A stretch of 64,000 nt of DNA from Magnetovibrio sp. (GTDB taxonomy: Bacteria; Pseudomonadota; Alphaproteobacteria; Rhodospirillales; Magnetovibrionaceae): NCBI GenBank assembly GCA_026196495.1, contig JAPHSY010000001.1, positions 186,001-250,000 of the forward strand, read 5' to 3'. The notes beneath the pieces are model-generated. The model was not told where the DNA came from. It made no database searches and saw nothing but the letters and a program-made list of their open reading frames with translations. The translations under genes and the position numbers were made by a program. This document shows positions 46,430 through 54,996 of the stretch, piece by piece. Position 1 is the stretch's first letter, and the number at the start of each line of letters is the position of its first letter.

Positions 46430-48236
46430 TCGTAGCAACCTCTTGGGTGTTGGCTTTGGCCTCTTGGCCTTGGGGGGCGTAGCTGGGCCATGCACCGGAT
46501 GCAACGGCATCCAAAGACGGTGCGTCTTGGCCCAAACGATTGCGGTAAATCCACAAGTTTGTGAGTACGCGTTCGATAAAGATACGGGTTTCGCGTGACG
46601 GCAAGCTTTCGATGAAGAACAAGCTGTCATCCATGTCGTTCACGCGGCGGCGCCATTTGTTCAAATTGCCGGGGCCGCCATTCCAGGCTGCCGCCATCAA
46701 GAACAAGTCGCCTTTGATTTTCTGATCACCCAACAGCATGCCAATATATTTCTGGCCGAGCTTCAAGTTGAGTTCGGGCTCAAACAGCTTGGAACGTTTA
46801 TTCCAGCGGAAGGTCCGGTCACGTGCCACAAAGCTGGCAGTGCCGGGCATCAATTGCATCAAACCACGCGCACCCGCGCCGGATTTGGCTTTGGGGTTAA
46901 AGCGCGATTCTTGACGGACCAAAGCGTAGATTAGGGCGCGGTCAATTTTGAAACCGTCAGCAGGTTGCCAAGATGGCAACGGATACGATGCACCGTCAAA
47001 ACCGCCACCGTTGGGATACAGCATAGAATCCAAACGCATGGTCAGTTCCGCCATGCCGGTATGCGCGGCAATGGACAGCATTCCGTTGGCCAATTTTTTA
47101 GGCGCCAAGCGTGCGGTTTGGCGCATTTCTTTTTCGGCTAAGCTGTTTTCACCCACTTGCAATAAAGCCAAGGCACGTTTGCCGCCTTTGTGGTTCATCA
47201 AGGCTTCGACTTCAGTGCCGTCCATGGGCGGTAGAGCCCAGTTGAATTCAGGTTCTTGGCCCAGCAATTTGTTCGCCAACATGCCGTAGAATGTGCGGGG
47301 ATAGGATGCGGCGTTTTCCAACAACGGCATGACTTTTTCAGGCTTGCGCGCAATCAGATAGGCACGCGCCGCCCAAAAGGCGCTGGCCGAATGGGTCCAC
47401 GATGATGTGTCGTACTTGGCGGATAATTCGAAGTGTTCGGCGGATTTATCCATGTTACCAAGGCGCCAATAGGCCAACCCCGCAATCCAGTGTGCACTGG
47501 GCAGATACTTGCCGGAACGTTTGGTAGCTTTTTCGGCCCACTGAACGGCCCAATCATCACGGCCATCCATGAAGTAGCCTTTGGCGAGACGGGCTATGGC
47601 CCAATCCATGTTGTAGGCATCGAATAGCTTTTTGACTTCACCGCTTTGCACCAAGCGTTTGGCTGACAAGGTGTGCCCCTTGCGCAGATAGCTTTTGAGC
47701 ATGTTTTTCAACGTCGCGACACGGCGGCGTTGGCTGCGCGTTAGGTGTTTGCGTTTGGGCTTATCAACTGCCGATTTTGAATTGGGGGCGTTATAGAGCG
47801 CACGGCCCACTTTCGGCTTGGCAGGATATTTCCAGTTTTTGGGGCGACGTTTCAGTGCCAGCTTGTAAATCTGCTTGGCGTAGTGATGGTCATTGTAATC
47901 CGCCATCCAAGCCTTCAGCTCTTTATATTTAGAGCGATACTTGGTTGGGTGAAGATAGCGTTGTGCCATGACGTGGCCCATCAGCGTGCGATCAGATAGC
48001 TGTTTGATGAGCTTATCGGCGGTGCGCCAATTGCCCTTTTCTTGGACTTCGAAAATCTGGCGATAAAGCTTAACGTCTTGGGTGCTCAAGACACTGGGCA
48101 AGGCGACTTCGGCTCTGGGGGCGGGAACACTCAGTGCGGCCAATTCTTGTGAATGGGCAGGTAATGTTGTCGCAAAGCCCGCACTTAGCATGCCTGCGGC
48201 GATCAATGTCGCGCGGATCAACGGTTTTACGGCCAT
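46416..48236 (-). CDS. slt: Soluble lytic murein transglycosylase
   Basis: The 606-aa periplasmic enzyme cleaves peptidoglycan glycan strands to anhydromuropeptides. It has a signal peptide (about 1-29, cleavage near PAHS/Q), a long alpha-helical superhelix region (about 40-415) and a C-terminal SLT goose-lysozyme domain (about 425-580) with the catalytic E443 in ALVRQESRFNPKAKS and GARGLMQLMPGTA. Start at 48236 (MAVKPL) has GGGAG upstream. moaB follows with an overlap. Confidence 0.92.
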   Translation of the reverse strand: MAVKPLIRATLIAAGMLSAGFATTLPAHSQELAALSVPAPRAEVALPSVLSTQDVKLYRQIFEVQEKGNWRTADKLIKQLSDRTLMGHVMAQRYLHPTKYRSKYKELKAWMADYNDHHYAKQIYKLALKRRPKNWKYPAKPKVGRALYNAPNSKSAVDKPKRKHLTRSQRRRVATLKNMLKSYLRKGHTLSAKRLVQSGEVKKLFDAYNMDWAIARLAKGYFMDGRDDWAVQWAEKATKRSGKYLPSAHWIAGLAYWRLGNMDKSAEHFELSAKYDTSSWTHSASAFWAARAYLIARKPEKVMPLLENAASYPRTFYGMLANKLLGQEPEFNWALPPMDGTEVEALMNHKGGKRALALLQVGENSLAEKEMRQTARLAPKKLANGMLSIAAHTGMAELTMRLDSMLYPNGGGFDGASYPLPSWQPADGFKIDRALIYALVRQESRFNPKAKSGAGARGLMQLMPGTASFVARDRTFRWNKRSKLFEPELNLKLGQKYIGMLLGDQKIKGDLFLMAAAWNGGPGNLNKWRRRVNDMDDSLFFIESLPSRETRIFIERVLTNLWIYRNRLGQDAPSLDAVASGAWPSYAPQGQEAKANTQEVATNVQN

Positions 48237-48401
48237 CAAGTTCAACCGCTCCCTCAAGCGTTACGTTTGGGTCTCGCGATGAAATTGGATCAACGAATAC
48301 CCGGCTGGATATTCATCATCCCCCCAAAATGTTGACAAATCTTATACGTGATGGGGCCAAATATGGCAACCAAGCGAGTTTTTACCAGATATGAGAGGTA
48401 T

Positions 48402-49271
48402 TTAAGTGTGTTCGGCCAATTTGGCCTTAATTCCCAGCAGATCGCCCCAGGCTTGGCGCTTTTGCGCGGGTGTGCGCAAAAGGTAGGCTGGGTGATAGAT
48501 TGCGGTGGCGTCGATGGGGTGGGACATTTTCGGTGTTTCAAAGCTAAACCAGCGTCCCCGCAGGCGCGAAACACTGCCTTTTTGGGCCAACAAGGAATGG
48601 GTCGCAGGCCCGCCCACGGTGATTAAAATAGCCGGATCGATCAGTTCGATCATGCGCTCCACAAACGGCAAACACACCGCAATTTCCCCAGAATTGGGGG
48701 TGCGGTTTCCCGGGGGGCGCCAAAATACAGTGTTGGAAATAAACACTGATGAGCGATCCAAGCCAATAGAGCCCAGCATTTTGTCCAAGAGTTGTCCGCT
48801 GGCACCGACAAATGGCAGGCCTTGGCGGTCTTCATCCGCACCCGGCGCCTCGCCGATCAACACCACCTTGGCTTCGGGGTTGCCGTCGCCAAATACCAAA
48901 TTCATGGCGGTTTTTTTTAAAGAACAGCCATCAAAGCCTTCTAAGGCTTCGCGCAGTTCGTCCAGGTTTTTGGCTTCACTGGCCAGTTCAACGGCAGATT
49001 TCAGGGCTTCATCGCCGATTCCCACATCGGCAGGACGCACTGGAATGGGGCCGCCCGCGGGTTTGGCAGCTGCTTTGGTGGTTTGCTCATCGTGTTGGGT
49101 TTGGGCCTCTTTCAGCATAGCTTGGGCTTGGGCATCACGCTTGGCCTGGGCTTCTTTGATCAGGTCATAGCGGTTCAGTGGCTCTTCGCCCACGGCCTCG
49201 TCCACCCCGGCAGCGAGATACCAGGCCAAAACGTCGGCGGGATGGCTTATGTTGTCTTCAAAGGCGTTCAT
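48402..49271 (-). CDS. Uracil-DNA glycosylase, family 4 type
   Basis: The 289-aa protein removes uracil from DNA. Its C-terminal domain (about 95-285) has LIGEAPGADEDRQGLPFVGASGQLLDKML and later AIYHPAYLLRTPAQKR (HPayLLR), which are family 4 hallmarks, plus a cysteine in FDGCSLKKTA likely to bind the iron-sulfur cluster. An N-terminal ~95-residue Ala/Gln-rich extension (helical) precedes it, as in other Alphaproteobacteria. Start at 49271 has AAGG 8 bases upstream. Divergent from ETF-QO. Confidence 0.88.
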   Translation of the reverse strand: MNAFEDNISHPADVLAWYLAAGVDEAVGEEPLNRYDLIKEAQAKRDAQAQAMLKEAQTQHDEQTTKAAAKPAGGPIPVRPADVGIGDEALKSAVELASEAKNLDELREALEGFDGCSLKKTAMNLVFGDGNPEAKVVLIGEAPGADEDRQGLPFVGASGQLLDKMLGSIGLDRSSVFISNTVFWRPPGNRTPNSGEIAVCLPFVERMIELIDPAILITVGGPATHSLLAQKGSVSRLRGRWFSFETPKMSHPIDATAIYHPAYLLRTPAQKRQAWGDLLGIKAKLAEHT

Positions 49272-49439
49272 GGCGGCTACCTTAGCCATCTGAGCCCACA
49301 ATTGAAACCATTGCTGCGACGCAAAATTACATTTCGCAGTTGCAGCATTTTCAATCCTGGGGTTTAATTTAGAGAACGACCCGTGCCGAAGTGCGGGCAT
49401 TTTACGATTTAACAGGGTTTGAGCAGGAGTGCCGTGCGC

Positions 49440-51080
49440 ATGGAACGGGAATCGATGGAATTTGATGTGGTCGTGGTGGGCGGCGGACCAGCAGGTCTTT
49501 CTGCCGCTATTCGCATCCGCCAACAGGCCGCTGAGCAAGGCAAAGAGATTTCGGTCTGTGTCTTGGAAAAAGGCTCAGAAATCGGTGCGCATATTTTGTC
49601 CGGTGCTGTGGTCGACCCGATTGCACTGCGTGAACTGTTCCCCGATTGGAAAGAAAAGGGTGCGCCGCTTAATACCCCTGTGACCAAAGATGAATTCTTG
49701 TTCCTGACCAAGACAGGCAGCTACAAACTGCCGACCCCGCCGCAAATGCACAACGAAGGCAATTATGTGGTGTCTTTGGGTGAATTGACACGCTGGTTGG
49801 GCGAACAAGCCGAAGCCCTGGAAATTGAAGTGTTCCCCGGTTTTTCCGCGGCTGAAATCCTGTTTAATGAAGATGGTTCGGTCAAAGGTGTGGCCACCGG
49901 TGATATGGGCCGCACGGCTGCGGGTGAAGAGGGCCCGAATTTTGAGCCAGGTGTTGAATTGCATGCCAAGTACACCATCTTTGCCGAAGGCTGCCGGGGT
50001 TCTCTGTCTCAGCAACTGATGAGCCAATTTAACCTGCGTGAAGGTGTTCAGCCCCAGACTTACGGTATCGGCATCAAAGAGTTGTGGGAAATTGATCCGG
50101 ACAAGCATGAACCGGGCAAGGTTGTGCACTCGGTCGGCTGGCCTTTGACCAGTGACGTATATGGTGGATCGTTCTTGTATCACCTGGGTGAAAACTTGGT
50201 GTCGGTGGGCTTTATCATTGGCTTGGATTACACCAACCCGCACCTGTCCCCGTTTGAAGAAATGCAGCGCTTTAAGACGCACCCGAAAGTAAAGCCGATT
50301 TTCGAAGGTGGTCGCCGTGTGGCTTATGGTGCCCGGGCTTTGAATGAAGGTGGTTTTCAGTCTATTCCCAAACTGGTGTTCCCGGGCGGTGCGCTGATTG
50401 GTGCATCGGCAGGTTTTATGAACGTGCCACGCATCAAAGGTTCACACACGGCGATGAAGTCCGGAATTGAGTGTGCGGATGCAATCGTTGCCAATTGGGG
50501 TGAAGATGCTCCGGCGCAATTGGATGCTTATCCTGAAAGCCTCAAGAAATCGTGGTTGTGGACGGAACTATATAAGTCTCGCAACATCCGCCCGTCGTTC
50601 CACAAAGGTCTGTGGATGGGCATCGCGTATTCGGCCGTGGATACATATTTATTCGGTGGCCGTGCGCCGTGGACGTTTAAAAACCATTCAGATCATGACA
50701 CTTTGCATCCCGCGGGTGCCGTGCCAGTGATCGAATACCCCAAACCCGATGGTGTAATCACCTTTGACAAATTGAGTTCGGTGTTCATTTCCAACACCAA
50801 CCACGAAGAAGACCAGCCGTGTCACTTGACGCTCAAAGACGACAGCGTGCCTTTGGCGGTCAACCTTGCCAAATATGACGGGCCAGAACAGCGCTTCTGT
50901 CCGGCTGGTGTCTACGAATACGTAGAAATCGAAGAAGGCGAAGATAAGGGTGATATGCGTCTTCAAATCAATGCGCAGAACTGTGTGCACTGCAAGACTT
51001 GCGATATTAAAGACCCGACCCAAAACATTGTTTGGACGACACCGGAAGGTGCTGGCGGGCCGAATTATCCCAATATGTAA
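49440..51080 (+). CDS. etfD: Electron transfer flavoprotein-ubiquinone oxidoreductase
   Basis: ETF-QO moves electrons from reduced ETF to ubiquinone at the inner membrane. The 546-aa protein starts with a FAD-binding [16 protein letters not shown] and ends with a 4Fe-4S motif CVHCKTCDI. Membrane and quinone regions ([40 protein letters not shown]) match the family. Start at 49440 (MERESMEFD), with AGGAG 11 bases upstream. It completes the electron path for Mcd with etfBA at 34.5 kb. Confidence 0.93.
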   Translation: MERESMEFDVVVVGGGPAGLSAAIRIRQQAAEQGKEISVCVLEKGSEIGAHILSGAVVDPIALRELFPDWKEKGAPLNTPVTKDEFLFLTKTGSYKLPTPPQMHNEGNYVVSLGELTRWLGEQAEALEIEVFPGFSAAEILFNEDGSVKGVATGDMGRTAAGEEGPNFEPGVELHAKYTIFAEGCRGSLSQQLMSQFNLREGVQPQTYGIGIKELWEIDPDKHEPGKVVHSVGWPLTSDVYGGSFLYHLGENLVSVGFIIGLDYTNPHLSPFEEMQRFKTHPKVKPIFEGGRRVAYGARALNEGGFQSIPKLVFPGGALIGASAGFMNVPRIKGSHTAMKSGIECADAIVANWGEDAPAQLDAYPESLKKSWLWTELYKSRNIRPSFHKGLWMGIAYSAVDTYLFGGRAPWTFKNHSDHDTLHPAGAVPVIEYPKPDGVITFDKLSSVFISNTNHEEDQPCHLTLKDDSVPLAVNLAKYDGPEQRFCPAGVYEYVEIEEGEDKGDMRLQINAQNCVHCKTCDIKDPTQNIVWTTPEGAGGPNYPNM

Positions 51081-51109
51081 ATAAACCATCGCATTTATTG
51101 CGGCTTTGG

Positions 51110-51143
51110 CATGAGGGGGCTAAACTCCCCTCATGTCTTTTTT
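51110..51143 (+). terminator. Terminator-like hairpin overlapping the start codon of the next gene
   Basis: Stem CATGAGGGG / CCCCTCATG with an 8-nt loop is followed by TCTTTTTT, 29 bases past the ETF-QO stop. The ATG of the TPR gene (51133-51135) forms the end of the right arm, and the only ribosome-site-like bases (GAGGGG) are in the left arm. Confidence 0.65.
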
Positions 51144-52845
51144 ACGCTTTTCAAATCAACTGTTTCGCAAGCTCATTGTCACCACCACCTTGGTGGGTGG
51201 TTTGAGTGTGTCCCCCTTCGTTTTGGCCGCAGGTGAGCCTCTTCAGATTGGTAAAGGGGCTTCGGGAAATTTCCTTGCAGGTCGTCATGCCGATCAAAGC
51301 GGAAAATCTGTTGAAGCGCTTAAGTTTTATGAAACGGCCACCAGTCAAGGCCGTATTGCTACGGCCAGTCTGTATCGCCGAATCTACATTTTAGCCCTGT
51401 CTGAAGGACGCATTGAAGATGCCTTAAAAGCGTTGGATAAGGCCGAAAAGGCCGGAGCAAAAGCACCGTTTGTCAATTTGGTGCGCAGTGTCCAGGCTTT
51501 TAAAGACAAAGATTATGTTGCGGCTGAAAAACTCATCCGTGATGACACCGGGGCGTTGTCGCGTCATTTGTCAGCATCTATGGTGGGGTGGGCCAAGGTC
51601 GGTCAAAAGGATGGTGAAGGTGCGATTAAGGCCTTAGCACCGTTGAAAGCCAATGCCGCCACCACGCCGTTGTATGATTTACATGCGGCCCTGATCGAAG
51701 ACGCCTTGGATAATACGGATTCTGCGATGGGGCACTATGTGACCTTGTTGAAAAATGCTGGCTTGACGTCCCGGATTACCCAATTGCTGGGTTGGCATTT
51801 GGAGCGCAATGGTAAATTCAAAGATGCATTAGAGCTCTACACAAAATTTGCCATCACCGATCAAGGTGCCGTGATTTTGGATATGGCGCAAGAACGTATC
51901 CGCAAGAAAATCACGCCACCCTTGGTTGTTGAAACGGCACAAGACGGTGTGTCGGAAGCTTTGCTTAACATTGCGCAAATCTATCAAACCCAAGCTGCGG
52001 ATACCCGGGTGCCGATTTTGGCGCACTTAGCGTTGTATCTGCGCCCCGATTCCGTTCCCGCTCAAATGGTCATCGCGCAATCTTTGGAAACCAATTCACG
52101 TTTTGAAGAAGCCAATGCCATTTATGCGAAAATTCCCAGAACAGAACCGCAAAGTTGGACCGCACGCCTTCAAACAGCCCTGAATTTTAACAGCATGGGT
52201 GAAGAAAAAAAGGCCATACATCAGCTAAAATCTTTGGCTAAAGAGCATCCCCAGCGCCCTGTTCCCTTGATTGATTTGGGGAATTTGTTGCGCAGTTACG
52301 ATCGCTACAAAGAAGCCGCACAAGCATATACCGATGCCTTAAAACGCATCACCAAGATTGGGGCACATCATTGGGGCTTGTATTACAGCCGCGGTGTTTC
52401 TTATGAGCAAAGCAAACAATGGCCAAAAGCGGAAAAAGATTTCCTCAAAGCGTTGGAACTGAAACCCGATCAACCGAGTGTCCTCAACTATTTGGGATAT
52501 TCATGGATTGATCAGGGTTTGCATTTGGACCGTGCGTTAAAAATGATTGAGAAAGCCGAAAGCCTTCGCCCACGTGATGGCTATATCGTCGACAGTGTGG
52601 GATGGGGGCTTTATCGTCTCGGCAAGTTTGACGAGGCCGTAAAAAAGCTGGAACGTGCGGTGATGTTGAACCCATCTGATCCGGTGATCAATGATCACTT
52701 AGGGGATGCATTGTGGCGCGTGGGACGTACCCGTGAAGCCCGATTCCAGTGGGAACGTGCGCTCACCTTAGACCCCGATGAAAAGGTTAAAAAAGACCTG
52801 GATGAAAAGTTGAAATCCGGCCTTAAACCTTTGCCTACGAAGTGA
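51133..52845 (+). CDS. Periplasmic or membrane TPR-repeat protein
   Basis: The 570-aa protein has a signal peptide (hydrophobic about 14-33, likely cut after VLAA) and about ten TPR-like units from about 50 to 555, best seen at ARALKFYETATSQ-like, YKEAAQAYTDALKR, WPKAEKDFLKALELKPDQPSVLNYLGYSW, FDEAVKKLERAVMLNPSDPVINDHLGDAL. It is a scaffold protein of unknown partner. It is followed by ispE, a typical Rhodospirillales pairing. Its start codon sits in the terminator-like hairpin at 51110. Confidence 0.82.
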   Translation: MSFLRFSNQLFRKLIVTTTLVGGLSVSPFVLAAGEPLQIGKGASGNFLAGRHADQSGKSVEALKFYETATSQGRIATASLYRRIYILALSEGRIEDALKALDKAEKAGAKAPFVNLVRSVQAFKDKDYVAAEKLIRDDTGALSRHLSASMVGWAKVGQKDGEGAIKALAPLKANAATTPLYDLHAALIEDALDNTDSAMGHYVTLLKNAGLTSRITQLLGWHLERNGKFKDALELYTKFAITDQGAVILDMAQERIRKKITPPLVVETAQDGVSEALLNIAQIYQTQAADTRVPILAHLALYLRPDSVPAQMVIAQSLETNSRFEEANAIYAKIPRTEPQSWTARLQTALNFNSMGEEKKAIHQLKSLAKEHPQRPVPLIDLGNLLRSYDRYKEAAQAYTDALKRITKIGAHHWGLYYSRGVSYEQSKQWPKAEKDFLKALELKPDQPSVLNYLGYSWIDQGLHLDRALKMIEKAESLRPRDGYIVDSVGWGLYRLGKFDEAVKKLERAVMLNPSDPVINDHLGDALWRVGRTREARFQWERALTLDPDEKVKKDLDEKLKSGLKPLPTK

Positions 52846-52856
52846 GTCTACCCACC

Positions 52857-53837
52857 ATGGGTGAAGTCAGTCTCAGCCAGTCCGCACCAGCAAAAATCAA
52901 TCTTTATCTCCATGTTACGGGTCGGCGCCCTGATGGCTACCATGAACTTGATAGTTTGGTGGTGTTTGCCGATGTCGGAGATCGCATTGAAGTTTCGCCC
53001 GGTGAAGGTTTAAGCTTGGAAATCTCAGGTCCCTTTGGCGATGATTTGGCTGCGGATGATGACAACCTTGTACTGCGTGCGGCACGGGCGTTGGCCGCAC
53101 GAACCAATAGGCGTGCCAATGCGCATCTGCATTTGGTGAAAAATTTACCTGTGGCATCGGGGATTGGCGGTGGTTCGGCAGATGCAGCTGCAACCCTGAA
53201 AGTCTTGTCGCAGTTTTGGAACATTGAGTTGGATGACGCCGATATTCATCATGTTGCCCACGATGTTGCCGACAATATGGATACAGCCCGTGCCTTGTCG
53301 ACGTTGTTCAAATTGTGGCGTGATGATCTGGGTGATGAAATGCTCAGTACTATTGGTTTGGAATTAGGTGCAGATGTTCCGGTGTGTTTAGAAGGTCGTC
53401 CCGTATTTATGGGCGGCATTGGTGAAAAGCTTGACCTCGCACCACACTTACCGCCTGTGTGGTTGGTGTTGGTTAACCCCGGTGTCAGTGTTTCAACCCC
53501 AACGATTTTTAAAGCTCGCTCTGGGCCTTTTTCAAAAGTAGACCGTTTCCATAATCATCCCAAGGATGCCGCGGAGCTGGCCAATTTGTTGAAGCAGCGT
53601 CAAAATGATTTGAGTGAACCAGCAATCGCTTCGTTGCCAGAAATTCAACAGGCATTGGGCATACTGGACCAACAAAACCATGTGTTGTTAAGCCGGATGA
53701 GCGGTTCTGGGGCAACATGTTTTGGTATGTTTGAAACAGCACAACATGCGGCTGATGCCGCTGCAGAGATTTCTAAGCAGTATCCTGACTGGTGGTGTGT
53801 TGCGGCTGAAATGTTGGATTTGCCGATCGATTTTTAA
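52857..53837 (+). CDS. ispE: 4-(Cytidine 5'-diphospho)-2-C-methyl-D-erythritol kinase
   Basis: IspE phosphorylates CDP-methylerythritol in the MEP isoprenoid pathway. The 326-aa GHMP kinase has PAKINLYLHVTGRRPDGYHELDSLV near its start and the ATP loop LPVASGIGGGSADAAATL. It is a little longer than the usual ~290 residues. The ATG at 52857 is chosen by analogy; a GTG at 52842, overlapping the preceding stop as GTGA, would add five residues and is possible. Confidence 0.92.
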   Translation: MGEVSLSQSAPAKINLYLHVTGRRPDGYHELDSLVVFADVGDRIEVSPGEGLSLEISGPFGDDLAADDDNLVLRAARALAARTNRRANAHLHLVKNLPVASGIGGGSADAAATLKVLSQFWNIELDDADIHHVAHDVADNMDTARALSTLFKLWRDDLGDEMLSTIGLELGADVPVCLEGRPVFMGGIGEKLDLAPHLPPVWLVLVNPGVSVSTPTIFKARSGPFSKVDRFHNHPKDAAELANLLKQRQNDLSEPAIASLPEIQQALGILDQQNHVLLSRMSGSGATCFGMFETAQHAADAAAEISKQYPDWWCVAAEMLDLPIDF

Positions 53838-54081
53838 ACCAGTGTATTCAAGAATTTGTATAATATTCACAATGACATAAAACAATCTACATATTGGGCT
53901 TTCCTCATGTGCATTGTTTATGGTTGAACTGGGGGCACTTAAATGGAACCTTGCCCTCAAGCAGGACTACCCATAAAGTATTAGGGGTCAGGGAGACAAA
54001 GACCAGCTGTTAACATCGATAATCGATACCACCACCTTATATAGTGGGGTTGGCAGGATCACCGTACAGGGGTTGAATTAT

Positions 54082-54750
54082 ATGCGCATCCTTTTTGCCG
54101 ATGATCACACTCTTGTTCGAGAAGGAATCCGTCCTTTCTTATGTGAACTTGATAGTGATGTTGAAGTGTTTGAGGCGGATAACCTCAACAGCGCACAGGA
54201 AAAAGCCGATGAAGCGGGTCAATTAGATTTGATTTTGCTTGATCTGAAGATGCCCGGCATGAACGGTTTTGGTGGTATCACCAAGTTTGCCGAAAGTCAT
54301 CCCGATGTACCGATTGTTATCTTGTCCGGTCACTATAACCGCAGTGATGTGATTGCCGCTTTGGATTACGGCGTGTCTGGCTATATTCCCAAAAATATTG
54401 GCGGGATGGCGATGGTCAATGCCTTGCGTTTGGTCCTTGCAGGGGAAAAGTACCTCCCATCTGAAGCGTTTTTAGAAGGTGGCGCGGATGAAGATGAAAG
54501 TATCCTCAATCCCGTTTCTAAATCCCAAAATAAAGAGGTAGACCCTAAGTTTGCAACCTTGACCCAGCGCGAAACTGAAATTTTGACGCATCTGGTAGAC
54601 GGCAAAACCAATAAAGAGATTGCCCGCGAACTGGACTTGCAAGAAATCACTGTCAAGATTCATGTGCGAAATATCTACCGCAAAATCGGCGCACAAAACC
54701 GTGCGCAAGCCGTTAAGATTACCTTGCAATCGGGCTGGGAATTTGACTGA
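54082..54750 (+). CDS. LuxR/NarL-family response regulator
   Basis: The 222-aa protein has a receiver domain (about 1-120; MRILFADDHTLVREGIRPF, phospho-acceptor D in LILLDLKMPGMNG) and a LuxR helix-turn-helix (about 160-220; LTQRETEILTHLVDGKTNKEIARELDLQEITVKIHVRNIYRKIG). It is convergent with the hybrid kinase gene at 54997, its likely partner. ATG at 54082 is the receiver start; the upstream TTG at 54073 is less likely. Confidence 0.93.
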   Translation: MRILFADDHTLVREGIRPFLCELDSDVEVFEADNLNSAQEKADEAGQLDLILLDLKMPGMNGFGGITKFAESHPDVPIVILSGHYNRSDVIAALDYGVSGYIPKNIGGMAMVNALRLVLAGEKYLPSEAFLEGGADEDESILNPVSKSQNKEVDPKFATLTQRETEILTHLVDGKTNKEIARELDLQEITVKIHVRNIYRKIGAQNRAQAVKITLQSGWEFD

Positions 54751-54788
54751 TTGCTTCTTCTGAAGTGAATTGCATATGTCTCTAAACA

Positions 54789-54824
54789 TTCATCATCCAT
54801 TCGGATTTAAGAATGGGTGATGAA
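54789..54824. repeat. Hairpin after the response-regulator gene, overlapping a small ORF start
   Basis: TTCATCATCCATTC / GAATGGGTGATGAA (one G-T type mismatch) with an 8-nt loop. There is no T-run, so it is not a standard terminator. The ATG of the small ORF at 54820 lies in the right arm. Confidence 0.6.
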
Positions 54825-54993
54825 GGGTAACTTCGGTGGACATTGTTTTACCAATAAGGACAAACATACCCAGGCAGAGTTTCAACTTGATTTTAAAGAG
54901 TTGTTTCAACAGTTGCATGAACGGGTTGAATTGTTTGGTGCCCCCTATCCTGTACCGAAAGAGATGACCCAGATTTCTATTTCTGTTGAGTAA
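54820..54993 (+). CDS. Possible small protein between response regulator and hybrid kinase
   Basis: A 57-codon frame starts with ATG and ends TAA, three bases before the stop of the convergent kinase. It reads MKGNFGGHCFTNKDK then a helical, acidic-basic stretch (LDFKELFQQLHERVELFG). Codon choice looks coding. No family was recognised. Its start is within the hairpin at 54789, which could restrain its translation. Confidence 0.4.
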   Translation: MKGNFGGHCFTNKDKHTQAEFQLDFKELFQQLHERVELFGAPYPVPKEMTQISISVE

Positions 54994-54996
54994 GTT

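Noticed and set aside
49575-50282. 235-codon open frame antisense to ETF-QO
   Set aside because: Lies wholly inside a certain gene; no family or start signal.
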